A stretch of DNA of 64,000 nt from Hawksworthiomyces lignivorus (taxonomy: Eukaryota > Ascomycota > Sordariomycetes > Ophiostomatales > Ophiostomataceae), in contig NTMA01000039.1 in assembly GCA_002917075.1 (NCBI GenBank), forward strand, positions 372,001 to 436,000, in the 5' to 3' direction. Numbering within the stretch: position 1 is the stretch's first letter; every line of letters begins with the position of its first letter. The translations under genes were made by a program, and so were the position numbers. The notes under the pieces were generated by a model. It did not search any database and had not been told where the DNA came from. It saw only the letters and a program-made list of their open reading frames with translations. Positions 35,297-47,650 of the stretch are shown one piece after another.

Positions 35297-36925
35297 GATC
35301 TCGGAGGGCGTAGACGACGGGGACCGGGGGGGGAGGATTGAGGAGAACCGGAGAGGACAAGTGAGAGTAAGAGAGGGAGAGAGAGAGAGGGAGGGAGGGG
35401 TCGAAGAGAGAAGCACGTAATATTACTTAAATGGGGACGTAAGTAAATAATGGGTGAAGCCGCCGGGGAGACTGGAATGGGGCTAAAAAGATGGATGAAG
35501 AGGGGATGGTGCAATCAGTGGAGTCCGGCGGTTCCCCAGCAGAGGGGTCGGTTAAGGAAGACCGGCACACGAGAAAGATGGAGAGAGAGAGACAGGGCAC
35601 AGGGCTATGCTGCTGCCTGTGAAGACATTCTCCGCATAACAAATATAAAATAAACAATAATGAGGCGGATGAGGAGGTGGAGGGATGACTGATGACCACG
35701 CCCCTTGCCGAAAGATGCAATAAGCCTGCACCGTTGTAGCCCACGCCCGAGAGACTGACGAGAGGAGAAAGGAGAGAGCGGAGAGTGGAGAGCGTCAAAG
35801 CAGAGCAGAGCACAGCAGACTAGATCATGGCACAAAGAGGAAGTTGTTAAAGATGAAGGGTTGCTTTTTTCGCCTTTTTGACAGCCTGCACGTGTGTGGC
35901 TGCTGTCATAGGATTGTCAAAGATTGTCAAACCTTCTCCGCGTCACCCAAGCTGTTTCGGCCAGCCTTGTTTATTTTCATTTCTCTGGCGAAGGAGGGTG
36001 TCGCAGGAATGACATGGTGTGAATGCGGATGTGACGCACTCAGAATCGGCGATCCAAGCGAGAGGAGACGCCAGAATTGTATCCCCTCTTCAAGGCTATA
36101 CGAAGAGAAGATGGAATGCGAGAGACACCAAAGAGAAATGAGAACAATACGAGAGAAACCAGGGATGTCAGACTGTCACGAGGCAAGCAGATCAGACTGA
36201 CTGGCAGAAAGACAGTAGCCGAGATGCCCTGAAAGCGTGGAGAGGTTCACTGCATTGGAGGATTGTCTTCACCAGGTGAGAACTGACAGTGCAGTGACGC
36301 TGACGAGAGCCATCCACCCGTCCAACTGTCGTGTTGGTGGCCCCAGATTGGTCAGCCTTTTCTCCTCTTCTCGTCTTTTCATGCAAGATAATTGCTCCGT
36401 ACTGTGCAGCCCGCGCGATTGGCCCCGAAATACGATGCAGAACGATGCAGGGCTGTCTTTGTCTGTCCAAGTTGCATCTAGCAACCAGCAACTCGCGGGG
36501 AACGGCTGGCAGCGTGCTCTCTTTGGACGATCGCTGCTGTGTTACAGCGGATGCAGCCCGCCAATGAGCAGAGCAACAGCGCTATGACCACCAACTAATT
36601 GCATTACTCGTTAGTTGGTTTTGGTAGCAGCCCGCTTTAAACTAACTAGGTAGTTACATAGCTTGCTGTGCCTTCCAGTTCCAGCAATCATAGCGCCTGC
36701 CTTACAAAGATTCAGTCCAGGGCGGGCGGCATGAGGGATAGTACAATCACATGAGTCTCTCATCTCACCTGTTGAGTTTATCACCACCACCACCATCAGC
36801 CTCAGCTGTCGATCTTCAGAGAGAGCGCGCTGACCGCGTCGCAGATTTCTCTGTCAGGTGCAGCCTTCTTCTCCTTGGACTTCTCTTTTTTGCTCTTCCT
36901 CTTTTTTTGTTGCCCCTCTGTCACA
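35297..36925. promoter_or_regulatory. Bidirectional spacer Rab / SEH1
   Basis: 1.6 kb between divergent start codons. Near the Rab gene it is GA-rich (35330-35410 on +, i.e. a CT-rich leader). CCAAT pentamers occur at 36347-36351 (-), 36418-36422 (-) and 36561-36565 (+). A GCTCCGTA word occurs near 36395. No conserved reading frame. Confidence 0.45.
36347..36565. promoter_or_regulatory. Cluster of three CCAAT boxes upstream of SEH1
   Basis: Three CCAAT pentamers within 219 bp, two on the minus and one on the plus strand, 360-580 nt before the SEH1 start. The clustering is more suggestive than a single copy. Confidence 0.35.
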
Positions 36926-38622
36926 ATGGCTGCTCCCCAGATCGAGCCGCCCACGCTCGAAGAGCAGGCCCGCTTTGAGGTCATCATGAAGCACGGGCAC
37001 CAGGACCTCGTGCAGGCGGTGGCCTTTAATACGTACGGCGACCGCTGCGCTACTGGCTCGGTCGACGGCAAGATTCGGGTCTTCAATCGCCACCGCGACG
37101 GCGTCTGGCGCCTGTGCGACAACTGGGGCGCGCACGGCGGCGAGATCTTGGAGGTGAGGCTGTCTCTTGTTTTCGTCTATCTATGTTTTACTAGTTTCTG
37201 CAGTGCACTGACGACTCTCAGCTCCAATGGCTGCCGCCGACCATCTACCCAAATCTGCTGGCGTCGCTCGGCATCGAGGGCCGCTTCAAGCTGTGGACCG
37301 AGGACCCGGCGGCGGCGCCCGGCCGGCGCTTCAGCCAGCGGTCCAAAGGCAACGCCAAGGCGGCGTTTGAGACGCGGTCGTCGCGGTCAACGTACCGGTC
37401 CTTCTCCATGAAGCACAACGACGAGAACCGCCACACGCACCTGGCGCTGCTGGCCGCCGACGGCACGCTGACCGTGCTGGAGAACGAGGTGCCCGAGAAC
37501 CTGTCCGATTACAGCCCCGTCGACGAGCTGCGCGTGTGCCCCAAGCCGCCACGCGGCGAGGAGGCCAGCTTCCGCGTGCGCTTCGACCCCAACCCGGAGC
37601 CGTGCTACGCCGCGCTGCGCGCCGGTGTGCGCGCCGACGCCCTCAGCCTGGTCGTCGCCGCCATGGACGCCGTGCGCATCTACCGCACCCGGCCCATCAC
37701 CACCACCTCCTACGGCCTGCACGGCCAGGCCCGCGCCTTTTACCTGGCCGCCGAGATCCGCGGCCACCGCGGCCTGGTGCGCGACGTCGCCTGGGCCCCC
37801 GGCAACTTCCGCGGCTACGACATTATCGCCACCGCCTGCCAGGACGGCTACGTGCGCGTCGTGCGCCTCGACACCCCCGTCGACGTCGCCGCCGACGGCA
37901 AGACCTGGGCCACGAGCGACATTGTAACCAAGAGCGATGCCGCCGCTGTTGCCGCCAGTGGCGGCAAGAGGAGGCGTGGCGACAAGCAGCAGGCTGCCTC
38001 CGCCGGCCTCATCGCCGCGGCGGCCGCGTCCTCGTCCTACGCAGGTGGTCCGTCTGCGGCCGGCGGGGCCAGCGGGGGCGCGAGCGCCGACGGGAGTGGT
38101 GGTGGCGGCACCACCACCCCCAACAACAACAACGCCTCGTCGGCGCTGTCCACGCCGGCCTCGGTGGCGTCGTCCCTGTCGTCGACGACGCGCGGCGACC
38201 AGGCTGCCGCCGCCGATGCCCCCCCCGCGACTGACGATCCCACCGGTCTCACAGGAATCGACGGCGGCCACTTCCCCCTCATGGGCAGCGGCACCACCTC
38301 GGCCAACACGTCCTTCTCGGGCCTGCCGCCCGTCCCCGACAGCAGCCTGGCCGGCAGCAGCGGGCTCGTCGCCGCCGCTGCCGGCGCCACCGACCGCCGC
38401 TGGACCGGCGAGGCCGGCCAGGTGCGCCACACCACGCGCGAGCTCTCCAAGCTCGAGAACCACCGCACCCCCGTCTGGCGCGTCGCCTTTGACGACGACG
38501 GCCAGATCCTCGGCAGCGTCGGCGACGACGGCAAGCTGCTCTGCTACCGCCAGACCCCCGACGGCTCCTGGGCCCGCAGCTCCGAGCTCACCGTCATGAA
38601 GACGCGCATGATGGCCTCGTGA
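36926..38622 (+). CDS. SEH1: Nucleoporin / SEA-complex subunit Seh1
   Basis: Two exons, 36926-37153 and 37222-38622 (phase 0), giving 542 residues. Seh1 is a WD40 propeller that completes its fold with a blade from a partner. It serves in the Nup84 nuclear pore Y-complex and in the SEA complex regulating TORC1. Propeller repeats are visible: HQDLVQAVAFNTYGDRCATGSVDGKIRVF, EILELQWLPPTIYPNLLASLG, then RGHRGLVRDVAWAP with IIATACQDGYVRV, and the final PVWRVAFDDDGQILGSVGDDG. About 170 residues of Ala/Gly/Ser/Thr-rich, low-complexity sequence (about 305-475) separate the last two blades, explaining the excess over the yeast protein of about 350. Family assignment strong. Confidence 0.9.
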
Positions 38623-39104
38623 GAGAGAGGGGAGGCGCGGGGGGCGCCGTCAGGAGCTCGTATTCGATAATCCAAGCACCTCAGATGCTAAAAAGAAATG
38701 AAGCGCCGGCACAACTCGCGCCGTTTCGTGAGTGTCATATCGCCGCATCCAGCACAGCTGCGGGACATGACCGCGTGGGCAAAAGATGCTGCATGTATTC
38801 CAGCGTGGAGGCACCCAGGCAGAACCAAGCTGCGGCTGGAGAGATAGAGGGAATGCCGTTTAAAGGTGAAAGAGGTGCCATTCGCATCACTGACAGGACC
38901 CGGACTGAGGGCTGCGGCCCTGGTCTCACATACATCTAGAAGGAAACGTTACGGTAACGATTTTGTAGATTATCTATGTACACAATACGCACAGCTATAA
39001 TATATGCGCCATGAATTTTAACCGTAGTTTTTGAACAATACAAATAGACTCCGAGGGCTATCTAAATCCAGTGCCCCAGCAGAAATTTTGGCGGTTCGCG
39101 CTGA
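38623..39104. other. Convergent spacer between SEH1 and BMS1
   Basis: 3' flanks of the two convergent genes; AT-rich at 38940-39050. Nothing else recognised. Confidence 0.55.
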
Positions 39105-42100
39105 TCACTTTCTGCGCTTGCCGCCGCCGCCGCCGCCTTCCGTGGGCGCCTTCCGCTTCTTGCCCTCGCGGCTCCAGTACTCCTTGGTCTCGCGCTTCTC
39201 GCGCTCTGCCCGCTTCTCTTCGGCGTCGGCTACCTGCTTGCGGTGGATCACGCGCTTCTCCTCCTTCTTGGTCGCCCGCTTGGTCGCCACGTCCTTGCGG
39301 ATCGTGCTGAGCTTCTGCATCAGGTCGCGCACCTTGCGCTCCTCGCCGCCCACCACGACCGCCCGCTTCTGCATGTACGTCGGCTTCTTCTGCTTGCGCA
39401 TCTGCACAATCTGCGACCGGAACGGCAGCGACGCCGCCAGCTGCCGTGGCACCTTGAGCCCATTGAAGTGCCGCTCCTGCCGCTCGATGGCGCGGTACTG
39501 GCTGTTGCGCTGCTGCGGCGTCGGCACGTTGAGGTCGCGCCGGATCTCGCCCGTCAGCCGCATCGGCCGCCAGCCGATCAGGTTCGTCGCCGCGTTGTAG
39601 AACCGGTGTGGTCGCACCGGGTACCACGCGCGCAAAAACACAATGTCGCTCAGCAGGATCTTGTCCTCAAACGTCGCGCGGAAGCAGCCCTCCTGCTTGA
39701 GCGCGTGCTTAATCTGGCCGCGGATCCCCGACACCGTCTTGATGGCCGCGCCCTCGAACTTGGCAATCTCCAGCGCCGAGTTGAACATGTCCTTGATGAA
39801 CGCCGTGTTCTTGAAGATCTTGTACGGCGCGCCCGTCAGCTTGAGCTTCTTGACAATCTCCGTCGACTCGTCCACGCTGAGCACCGTGCCCGTGGCCGCG
39901 ATGCGCAGCCCCTGCTGGTTGACCGCCGCCTCTGCCGAGAACGACTGGAAGCACACGAAACCCGTGTTGGGCGCCACGAACGGCCCGTAGAACTGCGCAA
40001 AGCAGTGCATGTGCTCGGGCGTGTACTTGAGCATGCGGTTGCGCGTGCGCGAGTCCGAGATGCTGTACACCGGCAGCGTCTGGAAGCGCCGCCAGCCCAG
40101 CGAGAAGATGAGCGGGTCGTTGGTCTTGAGGATTCGTTTGTGCCAGCGGTGCCGCTTGAGCCGCACCTGCAGGAACCCGAAGCGGTCCTCCGTCGCCGTC
40201 AGCCCACCCACGATCAGTGGCAGCCGCGCGTCGAACTTCTTGACGAACTCAGCCGGCACGCCCTCCAGCACCAGCCGCCCGTACTGGCCCGCTCGGAACC
40301 CTTCTACGGCCACGCGCTGCCGCTCGTCCAGCGTCTCGTACTCGGCCTTGTTGATATCTAGCTGCTTCTGGATCACCGCCTTCTGCGCATCATACCAGTC
40401 GTCCTCGCCAAACTCGTCCTGTGTCGTGCCCGCCTCTTTGCGCGCTAGCGCCTTTGCGTTATTGACACCTTCGCGGTCTTCTTCCTCGAAACGGAGCCGC
40501 AACTCCTCCTTCCGCCGCGCGTTCTTGGCACGCTCGTCGTCGAAAGATTCTGGCGCCGCGGGCTCGTCATCTTGCTCTTTTCGCGGGCCGTGCTTCTCGC
40601 CCGTTTCCAGATCCTCAAAGTCGCCGTCTCCTTCGCTGTCCTCGTCCTCATCTCCATCCTCGTCATCGTCATCGTCGTCGTCGCCGTCGTCGTCGTCGTC
40701 TTCAAATCCACTGAAGTCATCTCCGTCTCCTGATCTCTTGGCTTTGGAAGAGGCAAACCGAGCCCGCAGGGCACTGATGGCATCGTCCGTCCACCGACTG
40801 GCAAGTGCGCTGTAGTCAAGAAGAGGAATAGTGCGGTCTTCCGCCTCGTCTTCCGTCTTGTCTTGCTGGGTCTTTTTGAAGAACTCCTCTTCGCCGTCTT
40901 CAATGTGGTCTTCTGCCTCGTCGTCTGCATTCCCCTCTTCTTCTCCTCGCCAACGGTTTATAACGGTGGTTAGAGAGAGTGTGTTGTCATACATCATCCG
41001 AGCCAGGTCTTTCGGCTGAAACGGCCGTTTCCGCTTGTGTAGGTTCCTTGCACGCTCTGCCATGTTTTCTTTCCATCGAACATCGGCCTCATCTTCGTCG
41101 TCAATATCATCCCAGTCCTCTCCGTCCTCACCACCCTGTCCCGCAAAGTCATCCATGTCATCGCCAGACATGGAACCCAAGTCAGAGTCGCTATCCGCAA
41201 AGGCGAGATCCTCGTTCTTCCCGCCGTTTCGATCGCCTCGGTCGCGGAACATTTTGCCCAGCCTTTTCTCGTCGAATTCAGCTTCATAATCAGAAGCGGC
41301 ATCGTCGCCATTGAGCATATCGCCCTCTTCGTCGTCAGACGCAGCGTCGTCAAAGTCACCGTCATCCTCCTCAACCTGGCTGGCAATTCGAACCTTTCGC
41401 TGCTCCTTGCGGCCGGTGTTGAGCTCCTCTGGAATATGTTTGACTTCGCTGCCCTTGGAGAACAGCTGTAGACCGTTTTCTGTCTGACCCAGCAACTTCC
41501 GCTCACCCTGGAGGCCGATGATCATCTCTTCACCCTCGCTCCGCTCGACCCCCACAGCGTCCTTGTCAAACGTGAAGCCGTTCTCCCGGTAGATGTAAAT
41601 GGCATCGCCGTCGATCTTCAGGCCGCTGCGGTCAGACATGGGCGCGTACAGCTTCCGGTCCTTCTCGTCGAGGCGCCGCCGGCCTGTCTTTCCAGTCGCC
41701 TTTGCAACCGCCTGCTCCATTGCTGGCGTCGGGCATGGATCTGGCAGCGCTTCCATCTTCGAGATAGTGTAGTCACCGAGTCCGGGGACGTGCACCCTCT
41801 GGCCCTGCGCGGCGAAGTTGGTGCCGCGGAGATAGCCCGTAAACACGATAGAGCGATCACACAGTTCGTCCTCCTCAACCTTAGTCGGGTGGGTGATATC
41901 GCGGAAGCTGTCGATGATGGCGTACGGGTGGGAGTTCCGCCAGACTAGTGGACGGGGGTTTTTCATCACCGAGAGGAAGCGGGACAGGTTGTGGATTTCG
42001 CGGTCAGGATAGCGGCCGCTGATGACACCTGACAGATAAAACAGGTGGGCACCCTGGTACAGCTCGTTCCAGAGCCGGTGCTTTAACCGCTTCTTGGCAT

Positions 42101-42772
42101 CCTTGAGGGCTTGTGGCTTGCGGAAGAGATCTAGGTGCGTCAGGACACCAAACACGTTGCCCGGCATGCCCGTCGCGGCCAGGACGTTGAGGAACTCCAT
42201 TGTCTCCATCTCAAAGCCATAGTTGCCATCGATCATCAAAAGGACAATGTCTGCTACCTTGGCAATGTCGACCATCGCTTCGAGCTCGTTGGGGCATTCG
42301 ATGAAGGTGAGCCGCTGCTTCTTGGAAGTGACAACTGTGATGGGGCCCTGGGGCTCTGTGATCGTTTCCTTCGCATATCGCCGGATCAGAGACCGTAACA
42401 GAGTCGTCTTTCCTACGCCAGGTGGGCCAACAATTGTGACCAGCCGTGGCGGAGGCTCGTCGGGGAGCCGGTCGACGAGAGGGACATGGAGGCGCTTTTC
42501 TTTGATCTGGATAGAGAAGAAGCCATTTGTGAGCAAAGCGGAATTGAGTAGCCATAAATCAGAAGCCCTTTCTCGCACTTACATCATGAGACCGAGCAGC
42601 AGTGCGCTGGAGTTTCCCAGGGTTCGAGACAGCAAACGCCTTCGGATTGGGACCTGGAGAAGATGGTCAGCTGCGGCCTACAACCGCTTGTTTTGCGAAG
42701 AACCAAGAGCTTACCAGAGTGCTTCTTCTTTTCCTTCGCCTTCCTATGAGGCTTATGGACTTGGTCTTCCAT
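39105..42772 (-). CDS. BMS1: Ribosome biogenesis GTPase Bms1
   Basis: Three exons on the minus strand: 42715-42772, 42583-42653 and 39105-42506, giving 1176 residues (yeast 1183). The start is [19 protein letters not shown], the basic N-terminus typical of Bms1; the second exon carries [20 protein letters not shown]. Bms1 is a GTPase of the small-subunit processome that binds Rcl1 and drives early 18S pre-rRNA maturation in the nucleolus. The P-loop GPPGVGKTT is at about 70-78 and the AARP2CN region at about 230-310. Long Asp/Glu runs lie at about 400-640, then the conserved RIBIOP_C/DUF663 region with GWRRFQT, FARFYGP-like and [10 protein letters not shown] segments. The tail is Lys/Arg-rich and ends GKRRK. 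Divergent from ULA1. Confidence 0.95.
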
Positions 42773-43295
42773 TTTTATGCACCACTTGGCTGGTGATAAG
42801 TGCAGATCTCTCTATGGAAGAAAGGTAGAAAACTCCAGAACAACTAGAAAACTGGCAGAATTTTTGCGACGGCTCACTTGCCGTTAACAAGGAAAGAGCG
42901 ACCCAGAATATTTTTTTTTCTAGTTTATCTTATCATTTACTTATCGATAACAAGTATTCACTTCCACCGCCTTAAAGATTAGTCAGAATTCGGCCAATCA
43001 GTCACCTATGCAGCTCCCTATCTAGTGCTCCATCTACCTAATTAAGGTACGAGTACTCCGTAATAGTATTGCTCTCTAAAGCATTTGCCCCGCCAAATCG
43101 ATCAAGTAAGCTGTCTGTGATGCGATTGCTTCTGCCTCGGCGCTGAAACAACAGCTCATCACGACAGTGTAGCAAGTTACACTGCGGAACGTAAAACCCA
43201 GTGTCTGTTGTCTACTGATATAAGTCTTCTCTTCACGTCGATTTTCAGGTGGTCTGTCTGCTCTACTGCAGTTTCAAAGCTCTATTATTCTCGAT
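42773..43295. promoter_or_regulatory. Bidirectional promoter BMS1 / ULA1
   Basis: 523 bp between divergent starts. A CCAAT pentamer at 42994-42998 (CGGCCAATCA) and a GTACTCCGTA word near 43053, a motif common in fungal spacers. No reading frame of interest. Confidence 0.5.
42994..42998 (+). promoter_or_regulatory. CCAAT box in BMS1/ULA1 spacer
   Basis: CGGCCAATCA fits the extended fungal CBC site; it lies near the middle of the short divergent spacer. Confidence 0.4.
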
Positions 43296-45295
43296 ATGAC
43301 TGAAATTGTGGCAAGCCAAACACCGCCTATTTTGCACGGTCCCTCAGAGAAGGAGAGAAAGTATGACCGCCAGCTCCGTCTTTGGGCGGCCAGCGGCCAG
43401 GCAGCTCTCGAGTCAGCCAACATTCTTGTTCTAAATTCAGGAGGCGGAACAGTGGCAACAGAAACGCTGAAGAATCTTATCCTTCCCGGTATGTCATAGT
43501 CCATACGAGCCAGATCCTTGTCGGCGGCCAGAGGAAATAGCTAACCCATTGTACTATTTTTGTCCGTGAAGGGATTGGAAGATTCACCATCTATGACGAT
43601 GCCGTGGTCCAAGAGGCGGATCTAGGCGTGAATTTTTTCTTGGATGAGTCTAGCTTGGGGAAGTCGAGGGCGCAGTCCTGCACAGAGCTGTTATTAGAAC
43701 TTAACCCTGAAGTCCAAGGCGAATGGCAACCAAAACCAGAGGTATTGGCAAAACCATGCTTCCAAGGAGAGTTGTTGAGCCAAATAGAGGATGATTTGCG
43801 GGTGCTGACTTACTTGCTTGCCCCAGTCTGGCCTGGATCTTTCACGGTTGCTTGAGACGTCACCTACGTATACGATGATTCTCTACGCGCATCCAATCAC
43901 ACCATCCGACCTTGCTCTTCTCAACCAGTATGGGGAGCAACATAAGACTCCTTTGGTAGCTGTTCATTCGGCTGGCTTCTACTCCTACTTCCGGATCCGG
44001 CTTCCTGGCGCCTTTCCCATTGTTGACACGCACCCAGACGAGACAGCCACGACCGATCTTCGGCTCTTGGCTCCTTGGCCAGAACTAGTCGAGTTCGCCA
44101 AGGAGCTGACGGCCGACATTGACTCTCTGGACCATCATGAGCATGGCCATCTGCCATACGTTGCGATTCTGTTGCACTTCCTGGAGCGCTGGCGCGACAG
44201 CCATGGCGGTGCTAACCCATTAACATACAAGGAGAAGACGGCCTTTCGACAAACTGTGGCCGACGCCGCTCGGCGAGACACTCCAGAAGGTGGCGAGGAG
44301 AACTTTGATGAAGCTGTCGCTGCTGTGCTTCGAACCATTGACCGGCCGTCTTTACCATCTGGCCTACGAGAGGTGTTCGAATACGAGCCCAAGGGATTCG
44401 TATGTCCATCCACTTTGCAATCTTTTATTTTTCCTCTCCGTATACGAGTTTCTGACCAGATGGCCGGCATTGTAGGAACTCAAGTCTAGATTTTGGGCCA
44501 TCGCCGCTGCCGTCAAGCAGTTTTACGAAAAACACGAGTGCTTGCCGCTGCCCGGCAACGTTCCGGACATGAAGGCGCAGTCCAGCGTGTACGTCAAACT
44601 ACAGACCATCTACAAGAACAAGGCCCGGCAAGACGCGGCCGAAGTTCTAGCGACTGTGCAGGCAGCACCAGGTGGCAAGGACATTGACCCTGGCGAAGTT
44701 GACCTCTTCTGCAAGAATGCTGCGTTTGTCAAGCTGATCAACGCCACTGCGCCAGGCGAGAACCGCCTAGCCCAAGTAGTCCGTAAGTTCTGGACCCTGC
44801 TCGTCCCTATTTCATACCGCTGTGATAACCCCACTTCCATTTTCTTCCCTGTCTCATGCTTCATCCCGTGGCGAAGTGTTCCTATCCCCTCTTCAATTTG
44901 TTCGACATGCTTTGCTAACTGAGAGGGGAAACCAATTTGCCACAGAGGAGGAGTTGGCCAAGGATGAGAACGCCGAGGCATTTATGATGCCTCTGTCTCT
45001 TGCGCCGATGTATCTCGCGCTCCACGCCACCGCGCACGCACCAACGGCAAGTGCTGAAGAGATATTGAAAAATATCGACCAGTTTGTGCCGGATGCCAGC
45101 AAGAATGAGCGGGTGGCCAAGATTGCTGAGGAACTGGCCCGAGCCGGGGGAGGCGAGCTTCACAACATCTCTGCGCTGACAGGCGGCATGGTGGCCCAGG
45201 AAATGATCAAAATCATAACGAAGCAATACGTCCCTATCGATAACACATGCATATTCGACGGAATCACCAGCCGATGCCAGGTTCTTCGTTTATAA
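43296..45295 (+). CDS. ULA1: NEDD8-activating enzyme E1 regulatory subunit (Ula1 / APPBP1)
   Basis: Five exons: 43296-43488, 43572-43741, 43827-44399, 44476-44782 and 44946-45295. The phases give 530 residues, close to human NAE1 (534). With Uba3 it forms the heterodimeric E1 that adenylates NEDD8/Rub1 for cullin modification. The ThiF-type N-terminus reads [20 protein letters not shown], then [17 protein letters not shown] and [12 protein letters not shown]. The conserved [17 protein letters not shown] segment follows, and the C-terminal part rejoins the adenylation fold ([25 protein letters not shown]). As expected for this subunit there is no catalytic cysteine domain of its own. The last intron (44783-44945) is the least certain junction: CAG at 44943-44945 was chosen because it restores frame at EELAKDEN. 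Confidence 0.92.
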
Positions 45296-46734
45296 ATAAA
45301 GGTGAGATTCGGGAAGAGAAAAAAAGGAGATAAAATAATAAATATAAATACCAATATAATGAGACATGATGGCCAACGAACAAATGCAGTAAAGACTCTG
45401 CCCATCCTCTGTGCCATTATACCGACAAGGCCTCCTTTGTACAAAAACCAAACAATAAAGTACCATCATAGTATGTATGTCGATGAAACCACTGCTTAAG
45501 CTGCTGACGGGAGGAGAAGCAAGAGGAGGGGGGGTATATAGCGGGGAGACGGACGGGGATGAAATGAAAAATGAGAGGAGGAGCTGCAGAGTGTGGTGGT
45601 GATGGTCAAGAAAATACAAGAGAGGAAAAGAACGCAATTGGCTCCTTGCTAGCTTCTTTTTCTGCATCTTGCAATTTCTTTCCTTGTGTTCCCTCCCATC
45701 CTAGATGCTTGCAATGAAGACAAAGACGGCTGCATAGGGCGGGAAGCGTGGCACACAGCCGATTCCCCAATTCGGGTCAGTGGACGTCCATAAAAAAAGA
45801 GAGCGAGTAGAAGTTAAGCTGATGCTTCGGCTTCCCTCTACTCGGCACTGGATTTTCCTATTCCTTTTTCAATTTTATTCTATTCGAATCCAGGTTACGC
45901 TGCAGGGTGGCTGGGATTCGACCGGCTCTCTTGGATGAATGAGAAAATAGAAAAAGAGGCAGGTATTCGCTGTCTAGAAAGAAATTACAAGCCGCAGAAG
46001 CGAAAAGTTTTGCTGCCTCCTCTCAATATCCAATATCTGCACCTGAACCTCGTGGACCAGGAATGTGAGAAAATCGGAAGATTCGCTTCTAGCAGAAACA
46101 GCGTCGAGATTTGTTCTCGTCCTATCTGCTTTGCCTACTTTATCTTGGCGATTCTTATAGGTTGTTGTGAGGATCGATACGCGAAACCATAAATCTGCCA
46201 AGTCTGGTACAGTCCATGGACAGGCACAAACTACAGAAGCTAACTGAGAAAACTCGCCGGCGAAGGCTAGAACTAGGCCATTTGGTCTCTTTGCTGCGTA
46301 AATGATGCCAAGGACCTTTCCTTCGATGGCAGCTTCTAGCGGCTCACGAAATTTGAAGGGGGAATGGGTGTGGAGCAGACACTAAACCAAGTGTAAGCCT
46401 AGTCTTCTGGAAGAATTGCAATATATGAATCAGGAACCAGAGATGAGAGACGAAGGGGAGGGGAAGAAGGCTGCCGCGGAGCATTTGTCGGACCGCAAGT
46501 CCATTCCCGTATACATTGAATGAAACGTCGAAAAGAAATGTGACATATAATTTTAGTTCTTCCGTTCTCTAGTCACTTCGTTTCTTTTACACATAGGTGT
46601 GACAGACGGTGTGATGAACCCTTTTTCCACCTCTTCATATCTATGGTCAACGAGCAGAAGTGGAATCTGCGACTTCTAGTTCGCAAGGGCTAAAGAACAA
46701 TGTGATAAAGGACCTTTGTACCAGACGCACATGG

Positions 46735-47650
46735 CTACGATTCTGCCTTCTTCTCTGCCATTAACTTTGCGAGTTGCAATCGGCTACGGTCCGGAGCCCC
46801 GTCTAGCGACTTCGTAGCATCGTTGATTTTGATATCCATAGTGTAGACATGAACGTATTGGCCTCCGTCATTACCAGTGAAGAAATCTGTATGAGTAATA
46901 GGTCCTCCTCCAGATCTCGGAAACAAGTCTGCTCAATGCATTATCTGGATGAAAAGCGAAGGATACGAGAAATAAAAAAAGCTCGTTTCTTGTCATGCTT
47001 TATTTTTGATAAATTTCGTCAAATTTGAACGAGTAAAATTTCCTTGGCACCTGGCAGCTTACAGCACTTACGGTATTTATGCACAAGACAGCACTTCAGA
47101 CTTTCGCGGACAGGAGAAGACTCAAGGCTGCATATAGTCTTGAAATAACGATAAACACTATTTCACTTAAGCTCATACTCGGCGTCATTTTCGGATTATT
47201 GAAAAAGGTAATTAAGCTCGTCTTCCGAAATCTATATGTCCGGTGAGACAACGGAAGCCGGAGCGGCTTCCGAGATGCCCTTGTCGAACTGCGACTAGGA
47301 AGCTTACGGAATTGACAAATGCGTCATCTGTTTGGTCTCACACATATCTACCACTGTTTAGAAAAAAATCGCCTCAAAAGTTAGTAAAGTGAGCCTGTAC
47401 ACAGCACTGGTTTGATGAAACAAGGTTCTGTTAAGGCACTATGAAATGTCCTGCAAGAAATGTTTTGATGTCTAGTAGCATACATAATAATTTGTCCAGT
47501 GGCACAGTTTTAGTTGGACTTATTCCGAGAATACGATAATATTGACGCTAGGAAGAGTAAAAGGAAAGATCATTATACTTACAAAAAAACTCAAGGCTAT
47601 CGAATTTTTGAACAGCGTACTGTCAGTTGGTTCTCTTGATACCGAGAAGC
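46735..47650 (-). pseudogene. Exon-like fragments, possible degraded or unrecognised gene
   Basis: Protein-like pieces with splice-like borders on the minus strand. The first is about 47647-47581, SVSREPTDSTLFKNSIALSF, before GTAAGT. After a 35-nt gap ending TAG comes 47439-47545, beginning RQYYRILGISPTKTV and running to a stop; its YYRILGIS is reminiscent of a J-domain start but lacks HPD. Near 47237-47300 is FDKGISEAAPASVVSPDI before a stop. The last is 46735-46920, ending AKLMAEKKAES and stop. I could not join these in one frame. They may be a broken gene, several short exons of an unknown gene, or chance. Confidence 0.2.

Noticed and set aside
45880..45925. Sequence resembling a tRNA B-box (GGGATTCGACC)
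   Set aside because: No matching acceptor stem or A-box at the right distance; one base off the canonical B-box.
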